NCBI RefSeq assembly: GCF_003591005.1
Contig: NZ_QYYD01000005.1
Span: forward strand, 1-64,000
Direction of reading: 5' to 3'
Source: Rhodopseudomonas palustris
Lineage (GTDB): Bacteria; Pseudomonadota; Alphaproteobacteria; Rhizobiales; Xanthobacteraceae
Length of the DNA: 64,000 bases
The position numbers and the translations under genes were made by a program. Shown piece after piece: positions 9,072 through 17,573 of this stretch. Positions within the stretch are counted from its first letter, which is position 1. Every line of letters starts with the position of its first letter. The notes under the pieces are model-generated. The model worked only from the letters and a program-made list of their open reading frames with translations, ran no database searches and was not told where the DNA came from.

Positions 9072-9949
9072 GCCTCGCGCGCCTTGTCGAGAATTCCGGA
9101 GATCCCGCGCGGGCGGATCAAAAGAACCACGATGATGAGCAAAAACTGGGTGATCAGGACGTATTGCCCGCCGAGGAATGTCGAGGTCAGCGACTCGTTG
9201 ACGCCCAGCATGATCGCGCCGATCACCGCACCGGGAATGCTGCCGAGGCCCCCGACCAGTGCAATGCTGAGCCCCTTGATCATGGGCGTGATGCCGCTGA
9301 ACGGCGCGACGTAATAGGTCTGCGCCAGCAGCACAGCCGCCAGGCCGGCGAGCGACCCGGTCAGAGCCATCACATAGATGCTGGTCCGGCGCACGCCGAT
9401 GCCGACGATCGAGGCGGCGTGCGGATTCATCATCATGGCGCGAATTTCGAGGCCGCGCCGGCTCGACCGCATCCACAGCAGGATCAGGGTGAGCAGCACG
9501 ATCGCCGAAACCGAGGCGCCGAGCTTGTCGGACGTCACCACCACGCCGAAAATATCAGCGTTCCAGTTGCCGAACAGCCGCGGCAGGGATTTCGCCCGGG
9601 GGCCGAACCACCACAGCAGGATCTGGTTTCCGACCAGGCTGATCGCCAGCGTGGCGATCAGCGCGCGGAGCGGGAAATTCGGCTTGTCGTGGATCGGGAT
9701 GAAAGCAATCAGGCAGACGAGCAACCCGCCGAACGCGCCTGTCAGGATTCCGGCAGCCATCACGACCACCGGGTAAGGGCCGATATACACACTCGCCAAC
9801 CACGCGCCGTAGCCGGACAGCGCGAAGATGAAGCCGTACGCCATGTTGACGAGGCCAAGGCTCGACCAGGTGACGGAGATGCCGATCGCCAGCGTGCCGT
9901 AGATGCAGGCCAGCGTGATCGCGTTGGTGACGATGAAACCCCAGTTCAT
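9068..9949 (-). CDS. LivH-type ABC transporter permease
   Basis: A 293-residue inner-membrane permease of the LivH family. It has about eight hydrophobic segments and the family start in which NAITLACIYGTLAIGISVTW precedes GLVNMAYGF. The ATPase-coupling loop is GLEIRAMMMNPHAASIVGIGVRR, typical of LivH. It pairs with the LivM-type fusion protein to form the channel of an HAAT-family ABC importer. Its start codon shares a base with the stop of the ATPase gene (TGATG) and its own TGA overlaps the start of the LivM-type gene (ATGA), so translation is probably coupled across the operon. Confidence 0.93.
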   Translation of the reverse strand: MNWGFIVTNAITLACIYGTLAIGISVTWSSLGLVNMAYGFIFALSGYGAWLASVYIGPYPVVVMAAGILTGAFGGLLVCLIAFIPIHDKPNFPLRALIATLAISLVGNQILLWWFGPRAKSLPRLFGNWNADIFGVVVTSDKLGASVSAIVLLTLILLWMRSSRRGLEIRAMMMNPHAASIVGIGVRRTSIYVMALTGSLAGLAAVLLAQTYYVAPFSGITPMIKGLSIALVGGLGSIPGAVIGAIMLGVNESLTSTFLGGQYVLITQFLLIIVVLLIRPRGISGILDKAREA

Positions 9950-10689
9950 CAGTTGCGCTCCATCGACAGGCTCTTGGATGTCGAAGCCTCGCCCTTCAGC
10001 TTGCCGGCGTGCATGCCGATGATGCGGTCGACGCTGCCTTCGAGCAGCGCGACGTTCTGTTCGGCGATCACCATCGCCGAGCCGCCGAGTTCGACCGCCA
10101 TCAGGGCTTCCACCACGGCGCGGCCGATCTTCGGGGCGAGCCCGAGCGAGGGCTCGTCGACGAGAAACAATTCGGCATCGGACATCAGGCCACGGCCGAT
10201 CGACACCATGCGACGCTCGCCGCCCGACAGGCGCCCGACCGGGGTCTTCATCAGCTTCTCGAGCGGCGGGAAGATCTGCAGAATGCGCTTCTTGCGCAGC
10301 CCGCGTTCGGCCCAGGCCCGCTTGGTGAAAGCGCCGCTGTCGAGATGCTCCTCCACCGTCAGGCCGTGGAAGATCTCGTCGCCCTGCGGGATCAGCGCCA
10401 GGCCGCGGCGGACGATGAGATGGGTGTAGCGCCCCGGCCCCTGGCTGCGGGTGCGACCGACCTCGAAGCCGTTGAGCTTGATCGAGCCGCGCTGCCAGCC
10501 GGTCAGTCCGGCGATCGCCTGAAACAGCGTCGACTTGCCGTGCCCATTGAGACCGACGAGGCCGATACGCTCACCGGCGAACACGGTCAGGTCGAGGTCG
10601 TGGATCACGCGCATCGGCCCCCACCCTGCGGAGAGTCCCTTGACGTCCAGGACCGCAGGACGCGCCGAACCGGCTTCGGGTGCAGCCAT
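9949..10689 (-). CDS. LivF-type ABC transporter ATP-binding protein
   Basis: A 246-residue ABC ATPase of the LivF class. Walker A is GLNGHGKST (residues 46-54), the signature is LSGGE (154-158), Walker B is LFLVDEPSLGLAP, and the switch region is VIAEQN. Gln instead of His in that switch is normal for LivF. ATG 10689 is chosen because upstream codons fall inside the preceding gene; the TGATG junction with the upstream ATPase gene gives a one-base overlap. It powers the amide-locus importer together with the LivG-type protein. Confidence 0.93.
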   Translation of the reverse strand: MAAPEAGSARPAVLDVKGLSAGWGPMRVIHDLDLTVFAGERIGLVGLNGHGKSTLFQAIAGLTGWQRGSIKLNGFEVGRTRSQGPGRYTHLIVRRGLALIPQGDEIFHGLTVEEHLDSGAFTKRAWAERGLRKKRILQIFPPLEKLMKTPVGRLSGGERRMVSIGRGLMSDAELFLVDEPSLGLAPKIGRAVVEALMAVELGGSAMVIAEQNVALLEGSVDRIIGMHAGKLKGEASTSKSLSMERN

Positions 10690-11432
10690 CAGTGCATCCC
10701 TCCGCTCGTCTCGGTTTCGAAGTACGCTGCCTTGACACGGGGATTCAGCAGGATCTCCGAGAGCCGCCCCTCGGCGATCGTCTCGCCGGCATCCATCACC
10801 AGGACGCGATCGGCGATCGTATCCAGCAATTCCATGCGGTGCTCGATCAGCACGATCGCAATGTTCAGCTCCTTGGCCAGGACGCGCATGATGTCGTCGA
10901 GTTCGTCGATCTCGGAGTTGATCAGTCCGGCGGCCGGCTCGTCCATCAGCAGCACCGATGGGCGGCGCATCAGCAGGCAGGTCATCAGCAGCTTGCGGCG
11001 GTTGAGTGTGTCGAGGCGATCCGCCATCATCCCACCGGGAATCCGAAAGCCGACCAGCCCCGCGCCCCACTCGGCGTCGTCAGGCGTGAGATAAGGCCGG
11101 TAGGCCTGCCGGGCGGCTTTCAACACCTGCGCGACGGTCATGTCCTCCGGCACGATCGGCGTCTGATAGGTGCGGCCGATGCCGAGCCGCGCCCGCCGAT
11201 GCAGCGGAAGCGGAGTCACGTCCTGACCGTCGTAAGTCACCGTGCCGCTCTTCGGCGAAATTCGGCCGGACAGCACCTCGAACAGGCTGGTCTTGCCGGC
11301 GCCGTTCGGCCCGATGATCCCCATCACCTCGCCCGGCTTCACGTCGAGCGAGATATCGCGCAGGATCGACCGGCCACCGAGATCGAGCGTGATCCGGTCG
11401 CAGGAGAAAATTGCCGAAGCCGCCATCGTCAT
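10689..11432 (-). CDS. LivG-type ABC transporter ATP-binding protein with degenerate signature motif
   Basis: A 247-residue ABC ATPase of the LivG class. Walker A is GPNGAGKTS (41-49), the Q-loop glutamine is in GRTYQTP (about residue 90), Walker B is VLLMDEPAAG (160-169), and the switch His198 is in LIEHRMELL. The signature motif expected just before Walker B, usually LSYGQQ or LSGGQ, reads LDTLNRRKL (140-148) and lacks the Ser-Gly-Gly core. The protein is otherwise intact. The start at 11432 (MTMAAS) follows the binding-protein stop by 10 bp; ATG 11426 is an alternative. Confidence 0.92.
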   Translation of the reverse strand: MTMAASAIFSCDRITLDLGGRSILRDISLDVKPGEVMGIIGPNGAGKTSLFEVLSGRISPKSGTVTYDGQDVTPLPLHRRARLGIGRTYQTPIVPEDMTVAQVLKAARQAYRPYLTPDDAEWGAGLVGFRIPGGMMADRLDTLNRRKLLMTCLLMRRPSVLLMDEPAAGLINSEIDELDDIMRVLAKELNIAIVLIEHRMELLDTIADRVLVMDAGETIAEGRLSEILLNPRVKAAYFETETSGGMH

Positions 11433-11442
11433 CGACCCGGCG

Positions 11443-12738
11443 TTACCACCACGGCGCCTTCTGCAGCTTGTTCTCGACGAGCACGTCCGGATAGATGATC
11501 TTGTGCTCGTTGTTCTGGACCTGGAAGAACAGCTGGGCCATGCCCTTCTCCAGCTCGGCCGCGCCGATCGCATCGCCCGTGTCGGGATAGTGCGCGCATT
11601 CCTGGTAGGGATTGTCCATGCTCATGAAGCCGCACACCCCGCGATAGGAGTTCTTGCGGATCCAGTCGCTGACGCCCTTGAAATTCGACGGATCGCCGAC
11701 CGCCTCCCAGGCCGCCTTGAAATAATAAGTCGTGTCGTAGCCGTTGCCGGTGTAGCAAAGCCCCATGATGCCGGGAAAACGCTTCTTGTACTTGGCGCGG
11801 AACGCCTTGCCTTTTTCATCGGCATAGACGCCGAGCACGGTGCTCCACACGAAGCCTTCGGCGGCGGGACCGGACAGTTCGAGGAACTCCGGCTGCGATG
11901 GGCCGTATTGCAGATACACCAACGCGCCCTTCAGCGGATCGGCGCTGTATTGCTTGACGAAGGCCGCGTATTCGGCCGCGACCCAGTGATCGATCATCAC
12001 CGCCCCGGCCCCGATCTTCTTGATCTCCTGGATCACCGGGCCCCAATCCTGGACCGGATACTGGATGTCGGTGATACCCGCGAGCTTGAACTCACTCTTG
12101 GGCAGCGACGCCTGCAGCGCTTTGGAGATCGTCTGGTTGTAGGCGATCTGCTCCTGAACGATATGCACGCCGTTGTTCAGGGGCTTCCACGTCCCCTGAT
12201 CCTTCATCGCCTTCAGAAACACCGGGAACGTATGTCCATAGTGCACTTCGGACGGGTCCGTCTGGAACACGTGGGAGTATTTGTCGGGCTCCTTGACGAC
12301 CAGGTCGGTCATGTTGCGCTGCGTCAGTCCCCACAGGAATGGCGCCTTGTAGCGGGCCGAAACGTCCGCGACCGGGATCGGCGTGAACACGAAGGCGCAG
12401 GACATCGCGTGCACCTTGGCGTCGATCAGCTTGTTGATTGCCACCTGCCCGCTTTCGGGCGAGAGTGGATCGATATCGACCACGACAGCCTTGATCTGGC
12501 GCCCGAGCACGCCTCCTGCGGCGTTGATTTCTTCAAGGGCCAGCGTGGTTCCGTTGAGATAGTCCTGGTGATCAGCGACGCCCGCCTGGGCGGTTTGAGC
12601 GGTCGGGACGCCGAGCAGGATCGGATCGGCCGACGCCGCGCGCGTGACGCCGGAGACGAAAGGGGCTGGAAATGCAGCAGCAGCCGTGCCGGCTGACGCA
12701 AGTTGCAGCAGTTTGCGACGTGAGACCTTGCCGACCAT
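11443..12738 (-). CDS. Periplasmic substrate-binding protein of the amide/urea-type ABC importer
   Basis: A 431-residue type I periplasmic binding protein. The N terminus carries a twin-arginine-like signal (SRRKLLQLASAG) with a likely cut after TRAASA, before DPILLG. The mature protein resembles the short-chain-amide/urea binding proteins of the AmiC/UrtA/FmdD type, with the conserved ALEEINAAGGVLGRQIKAVV segment. It should capture the substrate in the periplasm and hand it to the LivH/LivM-type channel. GGAGAGG lies 5 bases before ATG 12738. First gene of the operon, facing the AraC-type regulator across a 210-bp divergent promoter region. Confidence 0.92.
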   Translation of the reverse strand: MVGKVSRRKLLQLASAGTAAAAFPAPFVSGVTRAASADPILLGVPTAQTAQAGVADHQDYLNGTTLALEEINAAGGVLGRQIKAVVVDIDPLSPESGQVAINKLIDAKVHAMSCAFVFTPIPVADVSARYKAPFLWGLTQRNMTDLVVKEPDKYSHVFQTDPSEVHYGHTFPVFLKAMKDQGTWKPLNNGVHIVQEQIAYNQTISKALQASLPKSEFKLAGITDIQYPVQDWGPVIQEIKKIGAGAVMIDHWVAAEYAAFVKQYSADPLKGALVYLQYGPSQPEFLELSGPAAEGFVWSTVLGVYADEKGKAFRAKYKKRFPGIMGLCYTGNGYDTTYYFKAAWEAVGDPSNFKGVSDWIRKNSYRGVCGFMSMDNPYQECAHYPDTGDAIGAAELEKGMAQLFFQVQNNEHKIIYPDVLVENKLQKAPWW

Positions 12739-12824
12739 TAAGACCTCTCCATGATGAACGTCCCCCGGACGCTCTGTGTCGAAAGACGGTCTCATCCTAG
12801 GTAGCTGATCAAATTTTGGTCTTT

Positions 12825-12856
12825 CACTGGAAAGCACTGTCTCTACAATTCCAGTG
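12825..12856. promoter_or_regulatory. Inverted repeat, candidate operator of the amide locus
   Basis: CACTGGAA at 12825-12832 is matched by its exact reverse complement TTCCAGTG at 12849-12856. The pentamer CACTG also occurs at 12835-12839 (10 bp, one helical turn, after the first) and at 12857-12861. The element sits midway between the divergently transcribed binding-protein gene and the AraC-type regulator gene, where an AraC-family dimer would be expected to bind. Function is inferred from position and symmetry only. Confidence 0.5.
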
Positions 12857-12948
12857 CACTGCTAACTGCGGCGTGGCACAACAACTAACGGCCCACGGCA
12901 TACTTCTTGCGTTGCTCGGAAAGCTCCCGCTCCAACGAGGTCGCCGCG

Positions 12949-13959
12949 ATGAGTCAGAGGAACCACTATTCGACCGCCTCGCTCTCCGGGTCGGAAAGCA
13001 TCGCCGCCTGGCGCCAGGCGATGGCTGAAGTGTATTATCGGCTTGATATTCAGGCCCGCCACGACGATCGCGTAGTCGGCGAGTTGATCGACGTTCAGTT
13101 TGGCTCGATGGGGTTGTCCAATTTCAGGGCGGATGCGCAGCGTGTGATCAGGCGGAAGGAATCCGCCAAGATCGACGGCTCCGAGGACTTCGTGTTCCTG
13201 TTTCCAACCCGGAAGGGGCTCCAGTTCGAACAACGCGGTCGCACCGGCATGGTGATGCCGGGCGCCGTGTTTCTCCTCAACTCTGCTGAAGATTACGTCA
13301 TCGACGTTCCGGACGGATCGGAAAACATCACCATCAAGGTGGACCGCAGCCTGCTGATCGATCGGGTGAAGGGCATCGACGGGCTGTGCGCGTCGATGAA
13401 CATCGCCAATCCCCAACTCGTCCCGGTTGTGGCGACACTCGGACGACAACTACTCAACCTGCCGCCCGGCGAACACGCCGACCGGCTGCAGCACTCGGTG
13501 ATCGAGCTGATCTGCCTAATGCTGGATCTGCGCGAGTCGCCGCAGGACCGCTCCTTTGTCCGCGAGACGCTCGCCTCCTCGCTCTACAATCGGCTCAACA
13601 GCTACCTGCACCGCAATCTGTCGGATCACGAGCTGTCTCCCGATCAGGCGGCCCGCGAACACAAGATCTCGGTGCGCTACCTGCACAAGATCTTTCACTA
13701 TCACGGTACTTCGTTCGGTCAGCGGCTGTTGGAACTGAGGCTGCAGCGTGCGCGGCAACTGATCTTGCAGCATGGCGGGGCCAGCCACGTCAATCTCGGC
13801 CAGGTCGCCTACGAGTGCGGCTTCACCAGCCAATCCTACTTCTCGACCTGTTACCGCCGGCGCTTTGGACTGACTCCCCGTCAATCCGGCCAGCTTGCGG
13901 ACGAGAGCGCTCCGTCCGAAAATACCGACATCCAGATCCCTGGCGGCACCACTCGGTGA
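12949..13959 (+). CDS. AraC-family transcriptional regulator of the amide locus
   Basis: A 336-residue AraC-family regulator. The N-terminal ~210 residues resemble the AraC-binding-like domain (SMGLSNFRADAQRVIRR, then MPGAVFLLNSAEDYVI). The C-terminal ~105 residues carry the two helix-turn-helix units, ending VAYECGFTSQSYFSTCYRRRFGLTPRQ around residues 290-320. It is transcribed away from the amide operon and probably activates it on sensing an amide or amine. The start is set at ATG 12949, with CGAGG upstream; a TTG at 12907 would add 14 residues. The 236 bp after it hold no gene that I can support. Confidence 0.9.
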   Translation: MSQRNHYSTASLSGSESIAAWRQAMAEVYYRLDIQARHDDRVVGELIDVQFGSMGLSNFRADAQRVIRRKESAKIDGSEDFVFLFPTRKGLQFEQRGRTGMVMPGAVFLLNSAEDYVIDVPDGSENITIKVDRSLLIDRVKGIDGLCASMNIANPQLVPVVATLGRQLLNLPPGEHADRLQHSVIELICLMLDLRESPQDRSFVRETLASSLYNRLNSYLHRNLSDHELSPDQAAREHKISVRYLHKIFHYHGTSFGQRLLELRLQRARQLILQHGGASHVNLGQVAYECGFTSQSYFSTCYRRRFGLTPRQSGQLADESAPSENTDIQIPGGTTR

Positions 13960-14195
13960 ACGCGATGTCACTTTCGTAGCGGGAAGCTCCTCGCGTCCGC
14001 GCTGCACGCCCTGCTTGCAAAAACACCACCGCAAGTGTATTTCCCGCGGACTGGTCGGCAGTTCACCAAGGCGTCGCTGCCCCGCGAGGGGAGCTAAACC
14101 TGCCTCTACGTCTTGATCGGCAGACACTTGTCCCGTGCCGCGTCGAAAGTCAGCGACCATCGACTTATCCGTTCGGCACGATCGAGGATGAGGTC

Positions 14196-14741
14196 ATGAC
14201 CCGCACTGTTTTCCCCTACTCCGCCCAGGATGTGTCCGCGCTGGCGCGCGCGCTCAATCGCGAACTCGACGCGCAGGGCCACAAGCTCGGCCATGTCGAG
14301 ATGCTGAACCTGCTGGCGCGATCGGCCGGCTTCCGCAATTTCCAGCATTTCCGCGCCCAGCACGCAGCCGGCGATCGTCTGGCACGCGCGCCCGAGCCGG
14401 CGCCCGTGATCGATCATCAGCACATCGAGCGTGTTGCGCGGCACTTCGATGCCGCGGGCAGTCTGCTGCGCTGGCCGTCGAAGGCGAGCCACGCCGAGCT
14501 CGGGCTGTGGGTGCTGTGGTCGCGGATACCGCGTGGCCGGGAGCTGAGCGAGAAGCAACTCGCAGCGCTGCTCGCCGGCCATCACAGCTTCGGCGACCAC
14601 GCGCTGCTGCGCCGCGCGCTGTGCGACCACGGCCTGATGACGCGGACGCCCGACGGCCGCGTCTATCGCCGCATCGAGCAACGGCCACCGGCCGAGGCCG
14701 TAGCGCTGATCCGCCACCTCGCCCCGCGCCTCGCCGCCTGA
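14196..14741 (+). CDS. DUF2087 domain protein with glyoxalase-superfamily-like N terminus
   Basis: A 181-residue protein with two parts. Residues ~5-55 (ALARALNRELDAQGHKLGH, then LLARSAGFRNFQHFRA) resemble the small helical domain often labelled glyoxalase-superfamily N-terminal. Residues ~75-175 resemble DUF2087: a short winged-helix-like module with LRWPSKASHAELGLWVLWSRI, then FGDHALLRRALCDHGLMTRTPDGRVYRRI. DUF2087 proteins often look like small transcription factors, but function is not established. AGGATGAGG precedes the ATG. The hydrolase gene starts 30 bp downstream on the same strand, probably in one transcript. Confidence 0.8.
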   Translation: MTRTVFPYSAQDVSALARALNRELDAQGHKLGHVEMLNLLARSAGFRNFQHFRAQHAAGDRLARAPEPAPVIDHQHIERVARHFDAAGSLLRWPSKASHAELGLWVLWSRIPRGRELSEKQLAALLAGHHSFGDHALLRRALCDHGLMTRTPDGRVYRRIEQRPPAEAVALIRHLAPRLAA

Positions 14742-14771
14742 CGCCGCCCGCGCTTTTCTGAAGAGGCAATC

Positions 14772-15725
14772 ATGAATGCTCCCGCATCCGGCGGGCGCGC
14801 GGCCATGCGCGCATCCCCGCCCGCCATCGTTGTTTCCACTTATCGGGGCCCGATCGAATTGATCGATCGCGGCGCCGGCCCGGTCGTGCTCGCTTTGCAC
14901 GGCGGCATGGGCGGCTGCGACCAGAGCAGCCTGCTCGCCCGTGCCGCACTCGGCGACGATCCGCCGCCTCGCGTGCTGGCGCTGTCGCGGCCGGGCTATC
15001 TCGGCACGCCGCAAACCAGCGGCGCAACGCCGGAGGCGCAGGCCGACCTCTACGCGGCGCTGCTCGATGCGCTCAATATCGAGACGGCGACGATCATCGC
15101 CGTTTCGGCCGGCGGCCCCTCTGCTTTGCACTTCGCGCTGCGCCATCCGGCGCGTTGCGCCGGCGTTGTGCTGGTCTCCTGCTGCACCGGCACGCTTGAC
15201 GTGCCCGAGCAGGTCCGCGCCCGGTTGCCGATGATGCGACTGATCGCCCGCCTGCCGCCGCTGGTCGCGCTGCTGCGCTGGGCGGCGCTGCGCAACCCGG
15301 CGACATCCGCGCGCCGCTCGATCCGCGATCCGGTGTTGCGCACAAGGACGCTGGCCGATCCGGTCGCCGGCGCGATGCTGCGCGAGTTGCAGGCGAGCGT
15401 GTTCAGCCGAATGGCCGAGCGCCTGCCCGGCACGCTGAGCGATACAGCTTACTTCGCGCAAATGCAGGCGATCGACGTATCAGCTTTGGCAACACCGCTG
15501 CTGGTCATCCACGGCACGGGCGATGCGGTCGTGCCGTTCTCCCACGCCGCACGCGTCGCCCACGACGCGCCGCACGGCGAATTGCTGGCGATCGAGGCCG
15601 GCGAACACGTCAGCCTGTTCACGCATCTCGAGGAGGTGCGAGAGCGGGTGAGCGAGTTCGGAGCGCGGTGCTGCGTAAGATATCCGCTCAAAAACGGAGT
15701 GCCGAGTTTAAAGATCGATCATTGA
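14772..15725 (+). CDS. Alpha/beta hydrolase
   Basis: A 317-residue alpha/beta hydrolase. The oxyanion-hole motif is LALHGGMGG (about 38-46), the nucleophile Ser lies in AVSAGGPSA (about 115), and the late Asp and His are in HGTGDAVVPFSH and EAGEHVSLF. Substrate unknown. AAGAGG lies 6 bases before ATG 14772. It follows the DUF2087 gene closely. The last ~20 residues (CCVRYPLKNGVPSLKIDH) look like an unconserved tail produced by a shifted stop. Confidence 0.85.
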   Translation: MNAPASGGRAAMRASPPAIVVSTYRGPIELIDRGAGPVVLALHGGMGGCDQSSLLARAALGDDPPPRVLALSRPGYLGTPQTSGATPEAQADLYAALLDALNIETATIIAVSAGGPSALHFALRHPARCAGVVLVSCCTGTLDVPEQVRARLPMMRLIARLPPLVALLRWAALRNPATSARRSIRDPVLRTRTLADPVAGAMLRELQASVFSRMAERLPGTLSDTAYFAQMQAIDVSALATPLLVIHGTGDAVVPFSHAARVAHDAPHGELLAIEAGEHVSLFTHLEEVRERVSEFGARCCVRYPLKNGVPSLKIDH

Positions 15726-15751
15726 GCGAAGCCGCAACCGCACCGGCAGCG

Positions 15752-15890
15752 AACTCCCTCGCCCCGCTCTTGCGGGGAGAGGGTTGGGGTGAGGGGCAGG
15801 CCGCGGGTCACGAGCTCTCGGCCACGCGGAGACGCCGCCTCACCCGCCCGGCTTCGCCGGTCGACCTCTCCCCGCACGCGGGGAGAGGTT
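15752..15890. repeat. Intergenic palindromic repeat (CCTCTCCCCGC hairpin type)
   Basis: Two hairpin-forming arms lie between the convergent hydrolase and metallo-hydrolase genes. The right one is perfect: CCTCTCCCCGC (15865-15875), two bases, then GCGGGGAGAGG (15878-15888). The left arm, around 15755-15785, has related CCCTCGCCCCGC...GCGGGGAGAGGG symmetry. Repeats of this sequence type are scattered between genes in Bradyrhizobium-group genomes. By position it could serve as a two-way terminator. Confidence 0.65.
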
Positions 15891-15902
15891 AAGTCGCGCG
15901 CC

Positions 15903-16892
15903 TCAGATCACCGGGCTCCACGGCGCCGGCACCAAACGATAGCCGCTGCCGTCCTTCTGCACGTAGCCGTTGGCCGGGAACGGATAGTGGAAGCCCTGGA
16001 CGCGCATCTTGTCGGCGACCAGCATATCGTAGACCTTGCGTCGGGTAGTTTCGGCCTGGGCCGGGTCCTGGTCGAACATCAGGTGCCAGCCCGGATTGGC
16101 GACGAACAACGCCGGGTGGTTGGTGACGTCGGACTGGATGAACACCTTGTCGGTGCCGGACGACAGCACGAACGAGGTATGGCCCGGCGTATGGCCCGTT
16201 GCTTCGACCGCGAGCAGGCCCGGCGCAACGTCCTTGCCCCATTCGTACGGCTTGACCTTCTTCTGCAGGCCGGCTTCGAACACCCGACGGGCGTTCTTGA
16301 ATACGCCCTGCATCCGCTCGCCGGAGGCGCGGCTCATCTCGCCATCGTCCATGAAGTACTTCCACTCCGCGGCCGGCACCAGCACCTCGGCATTCGGGAA
16401 CGCCGGCTGGTTGTCGGCGGTCAGCAGGCCGTTGATGTGGTCGCCATGGAAGTGCGAGATCACCACGATGTCGACCGCTTTCGGATCGAGCCCAGCAGCT
16501 GCCATGTTGCTGGCGAACTGGCCGACATTGCCCTTGCTGGAGGCGAACGCGCCCGGCCCGTTGCCGGTGTCGACCACCACCAGCTTGCCACCGGTGTTGA
16601 TCGCCAGCGGGGCGAAGTTGATGGTCATCTTGTCCTTCGGCATGAAGGCCTGCTCGAGCGCGGCGTTGACCTCGTCCTTCTTGGCGTTGAGCACGAAGCC
16701 GTCCGGCAGCGGGAACGTGTTGGCGCCGTCGGAAATCACGTTCACCTGGGCGTCGCCGACCTTGTAGCGATAGAAGCTCGGCGCCTGCTTGTCGGCGAGC
16801 GGCGCGGCGGCCTCGGCGGGTCCGGTGCGCAACAGCGGCGTAGCGGCCAGAGCAGCAGCGGCAGTGAGCGCGTGACGGCGGGTCAGATCCAT
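15903..16892 (-). CDS. Exported MBL-fold metallo-hydrolase
   Basis: A 329-residue metallo-beta-lactamase-fold hydrolase with a twin-arginine-type signal (TRRHALTAAAALAA, likely cut after AEA near residue 28), so periplasmic. The metal-binding motif is H147-F-H149-G-D151-H152; later ligands are in ATGHTPGHTSF and QSDVTNHPAL. This architecture occurs in quinoprotein-associated and lactonase-like MBL proteins, so the substrate is uncertain. It stands alone, converging with the hydrolase gene across the palindromic repeat. Confidence 0.88.
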   Translation of the reverse strand: MDLTRRHALTAAAALAATPLLRTGPAEAAAPLADKQAPSFYRYKVGDAQVNVISDGANTFPLPDGFVLNAKKDEVNAALEQAFMPKDKMTINFAPLAINTGGKLVVVDTGNGPGAFASSKGNVGQFASNMAAAGLDPKAVDIVVISHFHGDHINGLLTADNQPAFPNAEVLVPAAEWKYFMDDGEMSRASGERMQGVFKNARRVFEAGLQKKVKPYEWGKDVAPGLLAVEATGHTPGHTSFVLSSGTDKVFIQSDVTNHPALFVANPGWHLMFDQDPAQAETTRRKVYDMLVADKMRVQGFHYPFPANGYVQKDGSGYRLVPAPWSPVI

Positions 16893-17042
16893 GGCGTGTC
16901 CTCATTGGGTGGGATTGTGGCAGTCGGCAGTGTAGCCCGAGTCCGGTGACGAGATCGCATCAAACGGCAGTCGGTCCACGCCCCGCGCCAGGACTAAAGG
17001 CTTCCGACACCAACCCCGCCCGAACCGCACTATTCCGCTCGT

Positions 17043-17573
17043 TCAAATCGACCGCACCAGCCAGCTGGCGCCGATCGACAGCGCGTCGCCGAACAGCAGC
17101 AAAACCGCCGACCACACGAACGCCGATAGCACGTTGGCGATCTGGAACTGCCAATACGGCATCTCGAAGATGCCGGCCGCCAGCGGCACCGAGGCGCGCA
17201 GCGGTCCGAAAAAGCGGCCAATGAAGATGCTCGGGACACCCCATTTCTGCACGAAGTCCTCGCCGCGGATCAGCAGCCCCGGGAACTTCGACAGCGGCCA
17301 GATCTGGGCAACGTTGTCCTTGTAGCGATAGCCGAACCAGTACGACAGCCAGTCGCCCAGCGCGGCGCCGACCGCGCCGGCGACCCACACCGGCCAGAAG
17401 CTGATGCCCGAAGCACCGACCAGCGCGCCGATTGCCACCAGCGCACCCCAGGCCGGAACCACCAGCGAGATGAAGGCGAGCGACTCCCCGAACGCCAGCG
17501 CCAGAACCACCGGCGCGGCCCAGGCCTGGTGCTCGCGCACAAACTCGATGAGGCCGCGAAATGCTTCTTCCAT
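17043..17573 (-). CDS. DedA family membrane protein
   Basis: A 176-residue inner-membrane protein of the DedA/SNARE-associated family, with about five hydrophobic segments. The conserved GDWLSYWFGYRYKD (about 93-106) and FIGRFFGPLRASVPLAAGI (about 135-153) segments are diagnostic. Family members are implicated in lipid carrier (undecaprenyl phosphate or phospholipid) recycling across the membrane and in membrane stress. AAGGACA precedes the ATG. It is divergent from the small membrane protein gene at 17915. Confidence 0.9.
   Translation of the reverse strand: MEEAFRGLIEFVREHQAWAAPVVLALAFGESLAFISLVVPAWGALVAIGALVGASGISFWPVWVAGAVGAALGDWLSYWFGYRYKDNVAQIWPLSKFPGLLIRGEDFVQKWGVPSIFIGRFFGPLRASVPLAAGIFEMPYWQFQIANVLSAFVWSAVLLLFGDALSIGASWLVRSI

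Noticed and set aside
12878-12900. Sigma-54-type promoter, suggested by TGGCAC near 12878
   Set aside because: The required TTGC-type -12 element is not at the right distance.
13386-13979. Second plus-strand frame inside the AraC-type gene
   Set aside because: It overlaps the regulator's HTH region and encodes Arg/Pro-rich low-information sequence.
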